Positions 1-8,321 of a DNA stretch of 32,982 nt are shown piece by piece. The stretch is taken from the NCBI GenBank assembly GCA_019119595.1, contig DWWS01000043.1, positions 1 through 32,982 of the forward strand, written 5' to 3'. The notes beneath the pieces were generated by a model. The model was not told the DNA's origin, searched no databases, and saw only the letters and a program-made list of their open reading frames with translations. The translations under genes and the position numbers were made by a program. This stretch comes from Candidatus Eisenbergiella merdavium. Lineage in GTDB: Bacteria; Bacillota; Clostridia; Lachnospirales; Lachnospiraceae. How positions within the stretch are numbered: the first letter of the stretch is position 1; every line of letters starts with the position of its first letter.

Positions 1-145
1 TGAAAGCGTTCAGTTAAAAATAGACCTTATATGAAACCGAGAAAATAGGATTTGAATTATCAGAAAAATCAACAAATAAACTGACATCAAAAAAAGAAGA
101 AAAAGTGCCAACGATTACTTGACACATACTCTCGCAGACACCAGG

Positions 146-174
146 TTGCAAAGCAGGGGATGACAGTGTATAGT
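146..174 (+). promoter_or_regulatory. sigma-A-type promoter of the RlmI-like methyltransferase gene
   Basis: A -35 box TTGCAA (146-151) and a -10 box TATAGT (169-174) are separated by exactly 17 bp. The predicted transcript would begin near 181, about 30 nt before the ATG at 211. This placement argues against the upstream ATG at 160, which would lie before the transcription start. The AT-rich stretch 1-145 shows no gene that I can support. Confidence 0.55.
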
Positions 175-210
175 GTTAAGCAGATAAAAAACAGGAGAAA
201 CGGGATTACT

Positions 211-1071
211 ATGTGGACAGCAGATAACTGGACGGATTATGAAGTCATTGATACAGGCAGCGGAGAAAAGCTGGAGCGGTGGGGGAAATACCTGCTGGTG
301 CGTCCGGATCCGCAGGTGATCTGGGAATCGGAGCGAAAGCATCCGGGCTGGAAAAAGAAAAACGGACACTACCACAGGAGCAGCCGGGGCGGCGGCGAGT
401 GGGAATTTTTTGATCTGCCGCAGGAATGGAGCATCCGTTACAGGGAGCTCACCTTCCGTCTCAAGCCCTTCAGCTTCAAGCATACCGGACTTTTTCCTGA
501 GCAGGCCGTCAACTGGGACTGGTTTTCCGGGCTCATTGCGGACGCGGGACGGCCGCTGAAGGTGCTCAATCTTTTCGCTTATACGGGCGGAGCCACCCTG
601 AGCGCGGCGGCGGCGGGCGCAAGCGTCACCCATGTGGACGCCTCTAAGGGAATGGTGACCTGGGCAAAGGAAAACGCGGCGGCCTCCGGACTGGGCGACG
701 CCCCCATCCGCTGGCTGGTGGACGACTGCGTCAAATTCGTGGAACGGGAGATCCGGCGCGGGAATACCTACGACGGCATCATTATGGATCCTCCCTCCTA
801 CGGGAGAGGCCCGAAGGGAGAAATCTGGAAGATCGAGGAAAGCATCTTTCCCTTTGTCCGGCTGTGCACGCAGCTTCTTTCCAGAGATGCCCGCTTTTTT
901 CTCATCAATTCCTATACCACGGGCCTGCAGCCCGCCGTCCTGTCCTATATGATGAACCTGTGCATCACGCCCGCCTTCGGCGGTCATGTGGAGGCCGGCG
1001 AGATCGGGCTTCCCGTCACACAGAGCGGACTGATCCTTCCCTGCGGCGCCTCCGGCAGATGGATGCGCTGA
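211..1071 (+). CDS. class I SAM-dependent methyltransferase, RlmI-like
   Basis: A 286-residue methyltransferase of the RlmI/RlmK-like group that modifies rRNA cytosines or guanines in better-known members; the actual substrate here is not visible. An N-terminal segment (residues 1-90) resembles the beta-hairpin/linker part of that family. The SAM-binding motif VLNLFAYTGGATL lies at about 118-130, an acidic ribose-binding Asp follows in THVDAS (about 140-145), and the DPPSYGRG catalytic-loop motif is at 193-200. I chose the ATG at 211 because AGGAG lies at 193-197 and the predicted promoter -10 box ends at 174; an in-frame ATG at 160 would sit inside that promoter. The gene is monocistronic, ending at a strong hairpin. 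It lacks an obvious PUA domain, which full-length RlmI has, so the exact orthology is uncertain. Confidence 0.85.
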   Translation: MWTADNWTDYEVIDTGSGEKLERWGKYLLVRPDPQVIWESERKHPGWKKKNGHYHRSSRGGGEWEFFDLPQEWSIRYRELTFRLKPFSFKHTGLFPEQAVNWDWFSGLIADAGRPLKVLNLFAYTGGATLSAAAAGASVTHVDASKGMVTWAKENAAASGLGDAPIRWLVDDCVKFVEREIRRGNTYDGIIMDPPSYGRGPKGEIWKIEESIFPFVRLCTQLLSRDARFFLINSYTTGLQPAVLSYMMNLCITPAFGGHVEAGEIGLPVTQSGLILPCGASGRWMR

Positions 1072-1100
1072 AAAACGGTCACACTTTACAGCACATAAAA

Positions 1101-1147
1101 AATCCGGGAAATTTCGGTACGGAGCATACCGATTTCCCGGATTTTTC
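1101..1147. terminator. bidirectional intrinsic terminator
   Basis: A 12-bp perfect stem AATCCGGGAAAT (1101-1112) pairs with ATTTCCCGGATT (1132-1143), and CGGTA/TACCG extends the inner helix. A T run follows on the plus strand and an A run precedes the stem, so it can stop both the methyltransferase transcript and the converging minus-strand operon ending at 1193. Confidence 0.85.
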
Positions 1148-1192
1148 ATTTTCATCCCCATTTAGGAGCCTTGCAGTCCTCTTTTCAGGCCG

Positions 1193-1684
1193 TCAGCTCA
1201 TTCCGGCCATCACTCCTGCGATGATCACGATATAAAATAGAAAAACGATGACGGCAGAAATCGCCATCCAGATCAGCTGCGCCTTACAGAAATTCGCTTT
1301 GCTACGCTTTTCCGATCCACCGAAGCCCCAGACGAACAGCATGATCAGATTCACGCAGGGGATAGCGAGCACAAGCATCGTAAGGAGCCATTCCGACACT
1401 TTGATCGGTTCTTCCGGACCATCCACCCATCCCTCCGGCTGAAGCGGCGCCCCCTGATAAGGACTGTTGGGAAAATACCCCGGATTGCCGTTCTGGTACT
1501 GGCCGCCATTCCCGTTCCGGATCGGCTCTGCCGCCTGTCCGGCGTCTTCTTCCTTCCACCATCCGTCTTCATTTTTGAAAAAGCCGTCTGCTTTTTCTGT
1601 TCCGGCTTCTCCGGTTCCGGCATTTTCCGTTCCGGCCGCGACTCCTCTGTTATCGTCCGCCGCCTGCCATTCTCTGTCGTCCAT
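1193..1684 (-). CDS. small two-helix membrane protein with a disordered Gly/Glu/Asn N-terminus
   Basis: A 163-residue protein. Residues 1-90 are hydrophilic and low in complexity (Gly, Glu, Asn, Pro and Trp), typical of a disordered cytoplasmic tail. Two membrane segments follow, at about 98-121 (WLLTMLVLAIPCVNLIMLFV) and about 136-159. Between them is the short basic loop GSEKRSKANFCKAQ. The arrangement (Pro-rich tail, then two helices with an SKANF-type loop) is a recurring uncharacterised Clostridia protein type; I know no function. An excellent site AAAGGAGGAGC lies just before ATG 1684. It is the last gene of a four-gene minus-strand run (DUF3048, hypA, DUF2752, this), 42 bp after the DUF2752 gene. 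The operon mates suggest an envelope role; this is inference. Confidence 0.7.
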   Translation of the reverse strand: MDDREWQAADDNRGVAAGTENAGTGEAGTEKADGFFKNEDGWWKEEDAGQAAEPIRNGNGGQYQNGNPGYFPNSPYQGAPLQPEGWVDGPEEPIKVSEWLLTMLVLAIPCVNLIMLFVWGFGGSEKRSKANFCKAQLIWMAISAVIVFLFYIVIIAGVMAGMS

Positions 1685-1726
1685 GAAATGCTCCTCCTTT
1701 TTCCAGTGTTTTTTTCTGTCCTGTTT

Positions 1727-2152
1727 TCAAAAAGAAAACAGGCGTCTCATCCATTCATCGTATGCGGGAAACAGTCCCGCCAGCACGTTTTCCTCCCGGT
1801 AGCTCATGGGCGGATTGCCGGGAAAGAACGCCGCCATCCGGTACAGGTAGATCAGGATCATGGCAGCTGCGATGGCCCCGGCCGCAGGGAGGGCTCCCGC
1901 AGGCTTTTTCCCCCGGACATATCTCTGCCAGCCTGCATAGAGTGCCAGCAGGATCCAGAGAAAAATGCAGGGGTTGTAGCGAAACGCCTCCCCGAACCGG
2001 CCCGTCAGGGCCAGCACAAGCGCCCTGGTGCTCCCGCAGCCCGGACAGGGAAAGCCTGTCAGCGCTGCCAACGGGCAAACCGTTCCGAACAGGAGGGTGA
2101 CCGCGGCGGCATAGGCCAGAAAGCCGACGGCAGCAAGGAGGTAATTTTTCAC
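1727..2152 (-). CDS. DUF2752 domain membrane protein
   Basis: About 141 residues with a first hydrophobic segment at about 4-25, then the DUF2752 signature FPCPGCGSTRA (about 34-44), and further helices at about 62-78 and 90-107. The family is uncharacterised; the CPxCGSTR box is its hallmark and suggests metal or thiol chemistry. The start is uncertain. GTG at 2152 has no good ribosome binding site, and the same frame stays open back to the hypA stop at 2204, encoding a basic amphipathic stretch (RTGKKELRLILERLRRDV) that looks like a natural N-terminus for this family. A CTG start near 2173 behind AAGGA is possible. It sits between hypA and the small membrane protein and is probably cotranscribed. 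Confidence 0.75.
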   Translation of the reverse strand: MKNYLLAAVGFLAYAAAVTLLFGTVCPLAALTGFPCPGCGSTRALVLALTGRFGEAFRYNPCIFLWILLALYAGWQRYVRGKKPAGALPAAGAIAAAMILIYLYRMAAFFPGNPPMSYREENVLAGLFPAYDEWMRRLFSF

Positions 2153-2203
2153 ATCGCGCCGCAGGCGTTCCAGGATCAGCCGCAGTTCCTTTTTTCCGGT
2201 CCT

Positions 2204-2548
2204 CTATTCGCTGCATACGATCTCCTTGATGAAAAAATCTCTGCCGCTGACCAGATGCATGTTCCGGCTTTTGCAGTGCGGGCAGACGCCGCCGGTCACT
2301 GTGGCATGAAAAACGCTTCCGCAGTCCCGGCATTCCGCGTTGGCGGGCAGGATTTCGATCTCAAGCTCCGCCTCCGCAAGCAGCGTGCCCTCCGCCGCGG
2401 CGGGATAGACCTTTTTCATATATTCCGGGATCACGGAGGAAATCTCTCCGATCTGAAGCACCAGCTTCTCGATCTTTCCCACCTGATTTTCCGCCGCGAA
2501 ACGTTCCACGGTTTTTATGATCTCCATTAAAATTCCAAGCTCATGCAA
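2204..2548 (-). CDS. hypA: hydrogenase/urease nickel metallochaperone HypA, TTG start
   Basis: A 114-residue protein beginning MHELGI, whose His2 is the nickel ligand in the HypA family. The zinc finger has paired cysteines at 73/76 (CRDC) and 89/92 (CPHC), as in HypA. The start is TTG at 2548: the family-defining HELGI sequence directly follows it, and AAGAAAGGAAG lies at proper spacing upstream. HypA inserts nickel into [NiFe]-hydrogenase, but no hypB or hydrogenase gene is present within the window. It is 27 bp downstream of the DUF3048 lipoprotein gene and followed by DUF2752, so it appears to be a solitary hypA in an envelope-type operon. A role with a hydrogenase encoded elsewhere is the simplest guess. 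Confidence 0.88.
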   Translation of the reverse strand: MHELGILMEIIKTVERFAAENQVGKIEKLVLQIGEISSVIPEYMKKVYPAAAEGTLLAEAELEIEILPANAECRDCGSVFHATVTGGVCPHCKSRNMHLVSGRDFFIKEIVCSE

Positions 2549-2575
2549 GCTGTCCGCTTCCTTTCTTCCATGCCG

Positions 2576-3790
2576 TCATTCAAATTCCACAAATTCGGAA
2601 TATTCCTCCCAGATATTGTAGATCCAGGTTTTTCCCTGATTGAAAACGATCTCGTTTCCGTCCTCATCATAGAATTTCGCGGGAACACCGTCTCCCTCCA
2701 TGCGGGACCAGGAGGCCGGGATCACCTTCCCGTCCGTGAAAACCAGAGCGGTTCCCACCCCGTGCACGCCGAACGCCAGATAATCATGGCTGTCGCGCAC
2801 CTCCCCATGGCAGTACTGCAGGATCACATTGGAAACGGCGAGCTGCTCTCCGGTCCGCTCGTCGATCTGCGCCTCCCCGTCCTGGAATCGGTAATAAAGC
2901 TGATCCTCGCTGTCGTATTCAAACCGGGGATTGTACGCGCCGTAGCCGCCGGAATTGTTCCCCGTCCCGCCGGGCCGGATCACGGATGCCTCCTGCGCGT
3001 CCTCATATTCGGCCCGGACGCCGTCCGCGGCAAAGGTGAGCTGGGGGACGAATTCCTCATCGTATTCCCAGTCATAGCCGAGGCGGTCCACAGCCTTCTT
3101 CAATCCGTCAATGAAAAGATAGCCCGTAAATTCCACCGCATAGCCCGGGCGTTTGATCCTTCCGAACGCCTCGTCCGCCGGGTTGTGGATGCCCTCCACT
3201 CCCACGCTGACATTCTCCACCGCGTCGCTTGCGAGCAACGCTTCCACGTAGGGCCGCGCAAGCCCCCAGTTGCAGTAGATGGCTTCATAGCCCATGGCGG
3301 TATAAACAAAATAATCCCTGCTGCTGCGCACCGGGCCGATGTGATCCAGCTCGTCAAAATCCTCAAATATCCCCATCAGCCGGGTGATCCGGCCTTCCAC
3401 GGGGGCTTCATAAATGATGCTGGCATTTGCCAGTCCATACTGCGGCATGGCAGGCGCGTTATTAGGGATCATCACGGCGATCGGCTTTCTGGTGACCACC
3501 TCTTCGTCCTTCCATTCTCCGGTCAGATAGCTCTGCATCTGCCCGTTTACCGCTTCCCGCTCTCCGATCACGGAAAGAGCTTCCGTTTCGGTTTCTGTTT
3601 CCACTTCGGTTTCCGTCTCTGTCTCTGCCGTTTCGCTCTCTTCCACAGATGGTTCCTCGCTCTGCGTTTCCTCCGTCTGCGTTACGGTTTCCATGGTCTC
3701 CTGCGTCTTTTGGCCGCAGCCGGAACCGCAGAGAGCGAAAAGCATCAGGCAGACTGCCGTCAGTGCCGCCGCTTTCATTCGTTTTCTCAT
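2576..3790 (-). CDS. DUF3048 (YerB-like) lipoprotein
   Basis: A 404-residue secreted protein. A lipoprotein-type signal peptide (basic MRKRMK, hydrophobic core, then GSGC with candidate lipidated Cys25) is followed by a very acidic Thr/Glu linker (about residues 30-70, repeated TETE). The DUF3048 domain then runs to the C-terminus; recognisable pieces are KPIAVMIPNNAPAMPQ, IIYEAPVEGRITRLMGIFED, GPVRSSRDYFV and the C-terminal GKTWI. B. subtilis YerB is the named relative; the family is thought to act at the cell envelope without a defined reaction. ATG 3790 is chosen because GGAGGAAACAG directly precedes it; a longer open frame to 4060 would run through the promoter and an upstream terminator. 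First gene of the operon continuing into hypA. Confidence 0.85.
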   Translation of the reverse strand: MRKRMKAAALTAVCLMLFALCGSGCGQKTQETMETVTQTEETQSEEPSVEESETAETETETEVETETETEALSVIGEREAVNGQMQSYLTGEWKDEEVVTRKPIAVMIPNNAPAMPQYGLANASIIYEAPVEGRITRLMGIFEDFDELDHIGPVRSSRDYFVYTAMGYEAIYCNWGLARPYVEALLASDAVENVSVGVEGIHNPADEAFGRIKRPGYAVEFTGYLFIDGLKKAVDRLGYDWEYDEEFVPQLTFAADGVRAEYEDAQEASVIRPGGTGNNSGGYGAYNPRFEYDSEDQLYYRFQDGEAQIDERTGEQLAVSNVILQYCHGEVRDSHDYLAFGVHGVGTALVFTDGKVIPASWSRMEGDGVPAKFYDEDGNEIVFNQGKTWIYNIWEEYSEFVEFE

Positions 3791-3875
3791 CTGTTTCCTC
3801 CAGACCCACGCGTTTCCGGAGCGGCGCGCAGGTTTTTCCTCATCCTGTGCAGGGATTTTCGTCTGTTTCAGAACC

Positions 3876-3905
3876 ATTATATAATATCGGACGGGTTCTT
3901 GTCCA
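3876..3905 (-). promoter_or_regulatory. promoter of the DUF3048-hypA-DUF2752 operon
   Basis: On the minus strand a -35 box TGGACA (3905-3900) and a consensus -10 box TATAAT (3881-3876) are spaced 18 bp. The start would fall near 3869, about 80 nt before ATG 3790. It lies just downstream of the preceding gene's terminator. Confidence 0.65.
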
Positions 3906-3951
3906 TTTCGGAAAGATTTCCAGCGGGAAAGATTGACGGCCAAAATGACCG

Positions 3952-4000
3952 ACAAAAATGACCGGCCGGAAAGCTGTCCTATATGGAAAGCTTTCCGGCC
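3952..4000 (-). terminator. intrinsic terminator of the DUF5107 gene
   Basis: A perfect 12-bp stem GGCCGGAAAGCT (3964-3975) pairs with AGCTTTCCGGCC (3989-4000) with a 13-nt loop. On the minus strand it is followed by CATTTTTG, a short U tract, and it begins 40 bp after the DUF5107 stop at 4041. Confidence 0.7.
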
Positions 4001-4040
4001 AGATATTTCCCGGCTGGATGGTGTTCCAGCGCGCAGCGGC

Positions 4041-5993
4041 TCACAGGGCCTCAAAATCATACCGGTATGGCACGGGCTCCTCTTTTTCCGTAAGAGCCGC
4101 GCGCAGCTTCTGCCACAGGCCGCCCAGGTTCGTCTCTCCCTCTCTCACATCGCTCAGCACAAGTCCTCCTTCCGCCTCCAGAAGCGAAAATGCCTGCTCC
4201 GGCCTTCCTGTCTCATACAGGGCAAGGCACTGGTAAAAGCGAAGCCTTCCGTCCGCCTGCATGGCCCCGGAAAGCTGCGGGTACAGCCCGCAGATCCGCT
4301 CCCAGGCCGCGCAGCGGGAAAGGAGCCGGAAGCCCTCCTTTAAATAAGACAGATCCTCCGTTCTGAAACGCATTCCCTCCTCCATGGCTGCCGCCGCCCG
4401 TTCCTTCCGATCCGGCAGCGCCAGAAGCGCCGCCGCAAGGCCGTGAAGGGCCCATGGATTTTTCCGGCAGGTCAGAGACGCCTCAAAGCGGCGGACGGCC
4501 TCCTCATACGCTCCGTCCTGAAAGTTGAACAGGCCCAGGTGGTAATGAGCGTACCAGTTTTTTGCATTGATATCCCCGATGGTCTCCTTCAGCTTCCTTT
4601 TCCAGACTTCATCGGAGAGGAACAGATCCGGCCGCTGTTCCGGCTCCGGCTCATGCAGAACGCCGGTTTTCAGGAAGGTAAGCCAACGCTCCTGGCTCTC
4701 ATCCGGCACTCCATAATCCAGATGAGCGGAAATCGGCCCGTCTCCCGCAAGCTCCCGCTCCCGGTTCTTCATGGCGCCGAAGCCGCTTCCCGGCCAGACA
4801 ATCTGCGCCCCCCGCTTCGCCATTTCCTTCGTTTCCCGGAGCACGCTGCTCATGGATGAAAAGACCTCACTTTTTTGGATCTGCTCCGTCAGGCTGTCGC
4901 GGGCCTCCTCAAAGGGAAGCTCCAGCTGCTTTTCCGAAAGCTGCAGCGCGCCGTACCGTTCCAGCCATTCCCATGCCGTATGAGGCGCCATCGGAATGCA
5001 GCCGTACTGGGTCTTGCCAAGGCCGGCCTGAATCTCCACATAGCGGCCGTTTCCGTCCGAAAGAAACTCCTGCCAGTGTGAGGCGGCGGGCCTGTTCCCC
5101 CAGGAAAACAGCTTTCTGGAGCGCAGACGGTCCGTGGACAGGTGCAGAAGCCCGCGGCCGGATGCGTCCGCATGGGCGATGTATTTTGGGGCCCCGTCCG
5201 GAATATCGAAAAAATAATCCACAGAGGTGGGGATATTTTCATAACGGGAAATATCCACACCGTCCACCATGGGAATCTTCACCTTGTAAACGCCCCAATT
5301 TCGGAAGGTGAACGCCTCGGAGGCGGGCACCAGGATCCGTCCGCCTTTTTCCTCCGGCACAGCGATATTGCTCCACCAGTACATGGGCGTCACGTTTTCT
5401 CCGAAGTTGACGATCCGCATTCGGGCGTTCAGGAAGCGGTCGTTTTCTCCCAGCCAGAAATCCATCTGCCAGGTCACCTGGCGAATCCTCTCATATTCAT
5501 ACATCCGAAGCACCGGCGTCCCGTCCGGCAGGCTCAGGCTCGCTGTAAACAGAGGCGCCGTGGTGAAGGGCGTATGGCCGATCACGCCCACATTCCATTC
5601 CACACCGCCCGCAAACCAGGCGTTTCTCACCGCCAGATTGGAAAACCGCAGCACCTCGTTGGTGTATACAAGGCTACGCTCCTTCTGCTTATCCCAAAGG
5701 CTCCAAAGCCTTCCGCCGTACTCCGGAAGAAAGACCGCACGCAGATGATCGTTTTCCAGCACCGCGGCCTTCACCTTTTCCTCCTCAAGCGTTCTCTCAT
5801 AGCAGGAAAACTGCCGGTAGGGCCAGGAGCCCGCCCGTCTTCCGTAGCCCTCGTAGATCTCATCCTCCTCATCCAGGAAAAATTTCATGCGGTTCTGCAG
5901 GGTCTGTCCGCCCGACAGATCCGGTACGGACGCTTCCCCGCCAAGCTGCGCCTTTCTGATCCTCTGCTCCGTGAATCTCAGCTGTGGTTTCAT
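4041..5993 (-). CDS. DUF5107 domain protein with C-terminal TPR-like repeats
   Basis: A 650-residue cytoplasmic protein. Residues of about 60-360 match the DUF5107 beta-rich domain seen in aldose-mutarotase-like folds: AVFLPEYGGRLWSLWDK, the GGVEWNVG segment, MYWWSNIAVPE and TAWEWLERYG are characteristic. After a linker, residues of about 450-620 form alpha-helical repeats resembling tetratricopeptide repeats (for example WYAHYHLGLFNFQDGAYEEA). Family members sit beside glycoside hydrolases or AraC regulators and are presumed to bind or isomerise sugars; no reaction is established. It is divergent from the AraC gene at 6294, which is the likely regulator. The ATG at 5993 is preceded by a GGAAGG stretch about 12 nt upstream. 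Confidence 0.82.
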   Translation of the reverse strand: MKPQLRFTEQRIRKAQLGGEASVPDLSGGQTLQNRMKFFLDEEDEIYEGYGRRAGSWPYRQFSCYERTLEEEKVKAAVLENDHLRAVFLPEYGGRLWSLWDKQKERSLVYTNEVLRFSNLAVRNAWFAGGVEWNVGVIGHTPFTTAPLFTASLSLPDGTPVLRMYEYERIRQVTWQMDFWLGENDRFLNARMRIVNFGENVTPMYWWSNIAVPEEKGGRILVPASEAFTFRNWGVYKVKIPMVDGVDISRYENIPTSVDYFFDIPDGAPKYIAHADASGRGLLHLSTDRLRSRKLFSWGNRPAASHWQEFLSDGNGRYVEIQAGLGKTQYGCIPMAPHTAWEWLERYGALQLSEKQLELPFEEARDSLTEQIQKSEVFSSMSSVLRETKEMAKRGAQIVWPGSGFGAMKNRERELAGDGPISAHLDYGVPDESQERWLTFLKTGVLHEPEPEQRPDLFLSDEVWKRKLKETIGDINAKNWYAHYHLGLFNFQDGAYEEAVRRFEASLTCRKNPWALHGLAAALLALPDRKERAAAAMEEGMRFRTEDLSYLKEGFRLLSRCAAWERICGLYPQLSGAMQADGRLRFYQCLALYETGRPEQAFSLLEAEGGLVLSDVREGETNLGGLWQKLRAALTEKEEPVPYRYDFEAL

Positions 5994-6167
5994 CCTCTGC
6001 TTTCCCTTCCTTTCCCTTTTCTATCCGTCAGGCGTCTGCGAAACGCCAGCTCCCCGCAGGCGCTTCCGCCCGGCCTGAACGGTTTCATTTTTTCCATTGT
6101 AGAACGGCAGCCGCGGAAAAGCATTTCGGAAAGTTGAGAAAGGATTTCTAAAAATTGCTGTTTTTCG

Positions 6168-6195
6168 TTGCATTTCAGAATCGATCCGTTACAAT
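6168..6195 (+). promoter_or_regulatory. promoter of AraC-family gene in a 300-bp divergent region
   Basis: TTGCAT (6168-6173) and TACAAT (6190-6195) are spaced 16 bp, predicting a start near 6202 and a leader of about 90 nt. The leader contains a small bulged hairpin, CCGAAAGCA (6233-6241) with TGCTTCGG (6245-6252). The rest of the 5994-6293 gap holds the upstream region of the DUF5107 gene. A minus-strand TACAAT occurs at 6101-6096, but I see no good matching -35 box. Confidence 0.5.
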
Positions 6196-6293
6196 GATAG
6201 AAGAAACAGAAGTGGTGAGTCAGCGTATTTTACCGAAAGCATCGTGCTTCGGCATTCCCGTTTGCGCGGACGGCCCGCCCGGAAAGGAGCAGC

Positions 6294-7133
6294 ATGCAAC
6301 CAAAGGTCGCGGGGATCTCCCCGGTTTCCGAATATGATATCCACTCTCCCAGCAGCCTTGCCAGGAGGCTGTATCTTTATCCGCTTTATTCCGGCTATTA
6401 TAAGTATGGCCCGGGCTACTTCATCACCCGTGTCAGCTATGACAGCTTTCTTCTGATGTATCTTACAAGGGGGCGCTGCGAGATTGAAGCGGACGGACAG
6501 CCCCTTGAAGCAAGGGCAGGGCAGCTTGTCCTTCTGGACTGCTACCGGCCTCACCGTTACGGAAGCAGGGATGCCTGGGAAGCCTCCTGGCTGCATTTTG
6601 ACGGCCCCATCGCCCGCGCCTATGAGCAGGAGATCACTGCCAGACACGGCCGCATCCTTACGCCTTCGGCAGGCGTTCCCGGTCTGCTGGACGAGATCCG
6701 GAGCGCTCTCCGTCCGCCCGTTTCCATCGGGGAAGCCGCCCTGTCCGCACGGCTTGTCCATCTTCTCGACCTGCTGCTGGCAGGCAGGGAGGCCGGGCAG
6801 GAGGAACCGGGAAAGGACGCCGCAGCCGAGGGAATTGCCTATATCAACGAGCATTTCCGGGAGCCGGTTTCCCTGGAGCTGCTCGCCGCAAGAGCAGGAA
6901 TGAGTCCCTTTCATTTTCTGCGCATTTTTTCCCAGGCTGCCGGCCTCACCCCTCATCAGTATCTGATCTCCACCCGGCTCTGCGCGGCCCGCTTCCTGCT
7001 GCGCTCCACCGCTCTTTCCGTCAAGCGCATCGCGCTGGACTGCGGCTTTTCCACCGAAGCCGCCTTCTGCTCCACCTTCCGCAAATGGGAAGGCCTGACG
7101 CCCTCCCAATATCGAAAGGGCGCGGACCTATAA
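6294..7133 (+). CDS. AraC-family transcriptional regulator
   Basis: A 279-residue regulator. The N-terminal half (about 30-115) has the cupin-like ligand-binding pattern, including LMYLTRGRCEIEADGQ and GQLVLLDCYRPHRY. The C-terminal 100 residues carry two helix-turn-helix motifs: LAARAGMSPFHFLRIF, and IALDCGFSTEAAFCSTFRKW followed by the family end motif GLTPSQYRKG. AAAGGAGCAGC precedes ATG 6294. Divergent orientation with the DUF5107 gene suggests it senses the same carbohydrate and controls that gene; this is inference. Its stop overlaps the stop of the converging methyltransferase-fusion gene by 6 bp, leaving no room for a separate terminator. Confidence 0.9.
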   Translation: MQPKVAGISPVSEYDIHSPSSLARRLYLYPLYSGYYKYGPGYFITRVSYDSFLLMYLTRGRCEIEADGQPLEARAGQLVLLDCYRPHRYGSRDAWEASWLHFDGPIARAYEQEITARHGRILTPSAGVPGLLDEIRSALRPPVSIGEAALSARLVHLLDLLLAGREAGQEEPGKDAAAEGIAYINEHFREPVSLELLAARAGMSPFHFLRIFSQAAGLTPHQYLISTRLCAARFLLRSTALSVKRIALDCGFSTEAAFCSTFRKWEGLTPSQYRKGADL

Positions 7134-8321
7134 AGCTTCTTCCTTTCGTCCGAAGGTGATGATCGCCCCCTGCAGGCGTGTAAAGCTGACCGTATCCCGG
7201 TTCTGCGCAAAAAACCGGGCCAGCCTTTCATCCCGCTCCAGGAATTCATCCGCTTCTTTTCTGTCCATCCCACGGCTCATCAGCGCGCGGATCTGCGGCT
7301 CCTTCCCCTCCGGATCCGGGAAAGCCCTGCTTATTTCATCCCCGCATTTTTCTTCCCTGCTCATCGCAGTTTTATTCCCGCCCACCTCCATCCAGCCGCA
7401 GCCCGCCATAAAGTCCCTTACCTGCCGTTCATATCCCTTCGTTTGTGGGCTGACAAAATGGACTCTGTCGTTCAGCCGGACTCCTATTTCCTTCAGGCCC
7501 AGACCTTCCATGATCTGAGCGGCTTTTATTGCCGCCGCGAAGTCCCGGCCCTCCTCCTTTTTTTCACAGGCCCAGAGCTTTTTCAGTCCCTCGTGGGCGC
7601 ACAGCTCCAGATAATCCATTCCCTCCACGTACAGCCCGCCGCATTCCAGCTCCCGGTTCACCTCGATACAGGCCACCAGCCCTCCCGGCTTTGCGTGCCG
7701 CACCATCCGCTCCAGAAAGCCTGCCGCATCCTTCACATGCCTCAGCACGGATTTGCAGACCACCAGGTCGTAGGTACGTTTGACCGGATAAGCATAGAAA
7801 TCGCCCTCTATAAACCTTCCGTTCAGTCCTGCCCCGGCAAAGAGGCGCCTTCCGGCCTCCAGAAGCGTTCCGGAAAAATCAATTCCCGTATAGGTGCTTC
7901 CCTTTGGAAGCAAGGGCAGCACGGCCAGTCCAAATGCGCCGCAGCCGCAGCCGCAGTCCAGCACGCTGACCGGATGCCCGATCTTCCATACCCGTTCCAG
8001 CAGGAACCTCAGATAGTCCTCGTTCCAGAACGCTTCTCCCGTCTGCTGAAGCCACGCTTCCCGCTTCTCCCAGTAATCCGGCCCGTCCGTCCCTTTGGAC
8101 AGGTAGGCCTCCTCCGCCAGCGGCTTCAGGCCGAGGAGCTCATCCACGCTGACCCCGAACAGCTCCGCCAGAGCCGGGAGCATGGTGATGTCCGGCATCG
8201 TCACCTGATTCTCCCATTTGCTCACCGTCTGAAAGGACACGCCGAGCGCATCCGCCAGTCCCTGCTGGGTAAGGCCCCTGGCTTTTCTTAAAATTGCGAT
8301 CTTCAGATTGATCCTTTGCAT
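7128..8321 (-). CDS. XRE helix-turn-helix / SAM-methyltransferase fusion protein
   Basis: A 397-residue fusion. Residues 1-65 form a Cro/CI-type HTH: IAILRKARGLTQQGLADALG, then VSFQTVSKWENQVTMPD and a sensor-like tail SVDELLG. Residues of about 100-250 form a class I methyltransferase: motif I VLDCGCGCGAFGL, the acidic post-I motif YTGIDFSG, then GDFYAY and YDLVVCKSVLRHV. The C-terminal 130 residues are less conserved and end in AIITFGRKEE. Such fusions are annotated as HTH and methyltransferase proteins without known substrate. ATG 8321 has GGGAG upstream and lies inside the 3' end of the ATPase gene (19-bp overlap), so it is probably translationally coupled to the ABC transporter. It could modify the exported compound or its target and autoregulate; untested. 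Confidence 0.87.
   Translation of the reverse strand: MQRINLKIAILRKARGLTQQGLADALGVSFQTVSKWENQVTMPDITMLPALAELFGVSVDELLGLKPLAEEAYLSKGTDGPDYWEKREAWLQQTGEAFWNEDYLRFLLERVWKIGHPVSVLDCGCGCGAFGLAVLPLLPKGSTYTGIDFSGTLLEAGRRLFAGAGLNGRFIEGDFYAYPVKRTYDLVVCKSVLRHVKDAAGFLERMVRHAKPGGLVACIEVNRELECGGLYVEGMDYLELCAHEGLKKLWACEKKEEGRDFAAAIKAAQIMEGLGLKEIGVRLNDRVHFVSPQTKGYERQVRDFMAGCGWMEVGGNKTAMSREEKCGDEISRAFPDPEGKEPQIRALMSRGMDRKEADEFLERDERLARFFAQNRDTVSFTRLQGAIITFGRKEEAL

Noticed and set aside
115..1161. Long minus-strand open frame opposite the methyltransferase gene
   Set aside because: It lies antisense to a well-supported gene with clear motifs, runs through the terminator, and its translation is rich in Gly, Arg and Pro, as expected from codon bias.
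3791..4060. N-terminal extension of the DUF3048 protein to 4060
   Set aside because: It would cover a consensus promoter and the upstream gene's terminator, and the internal ATG at 3790 has a strong ribosome binding site followed by a signal peptide.
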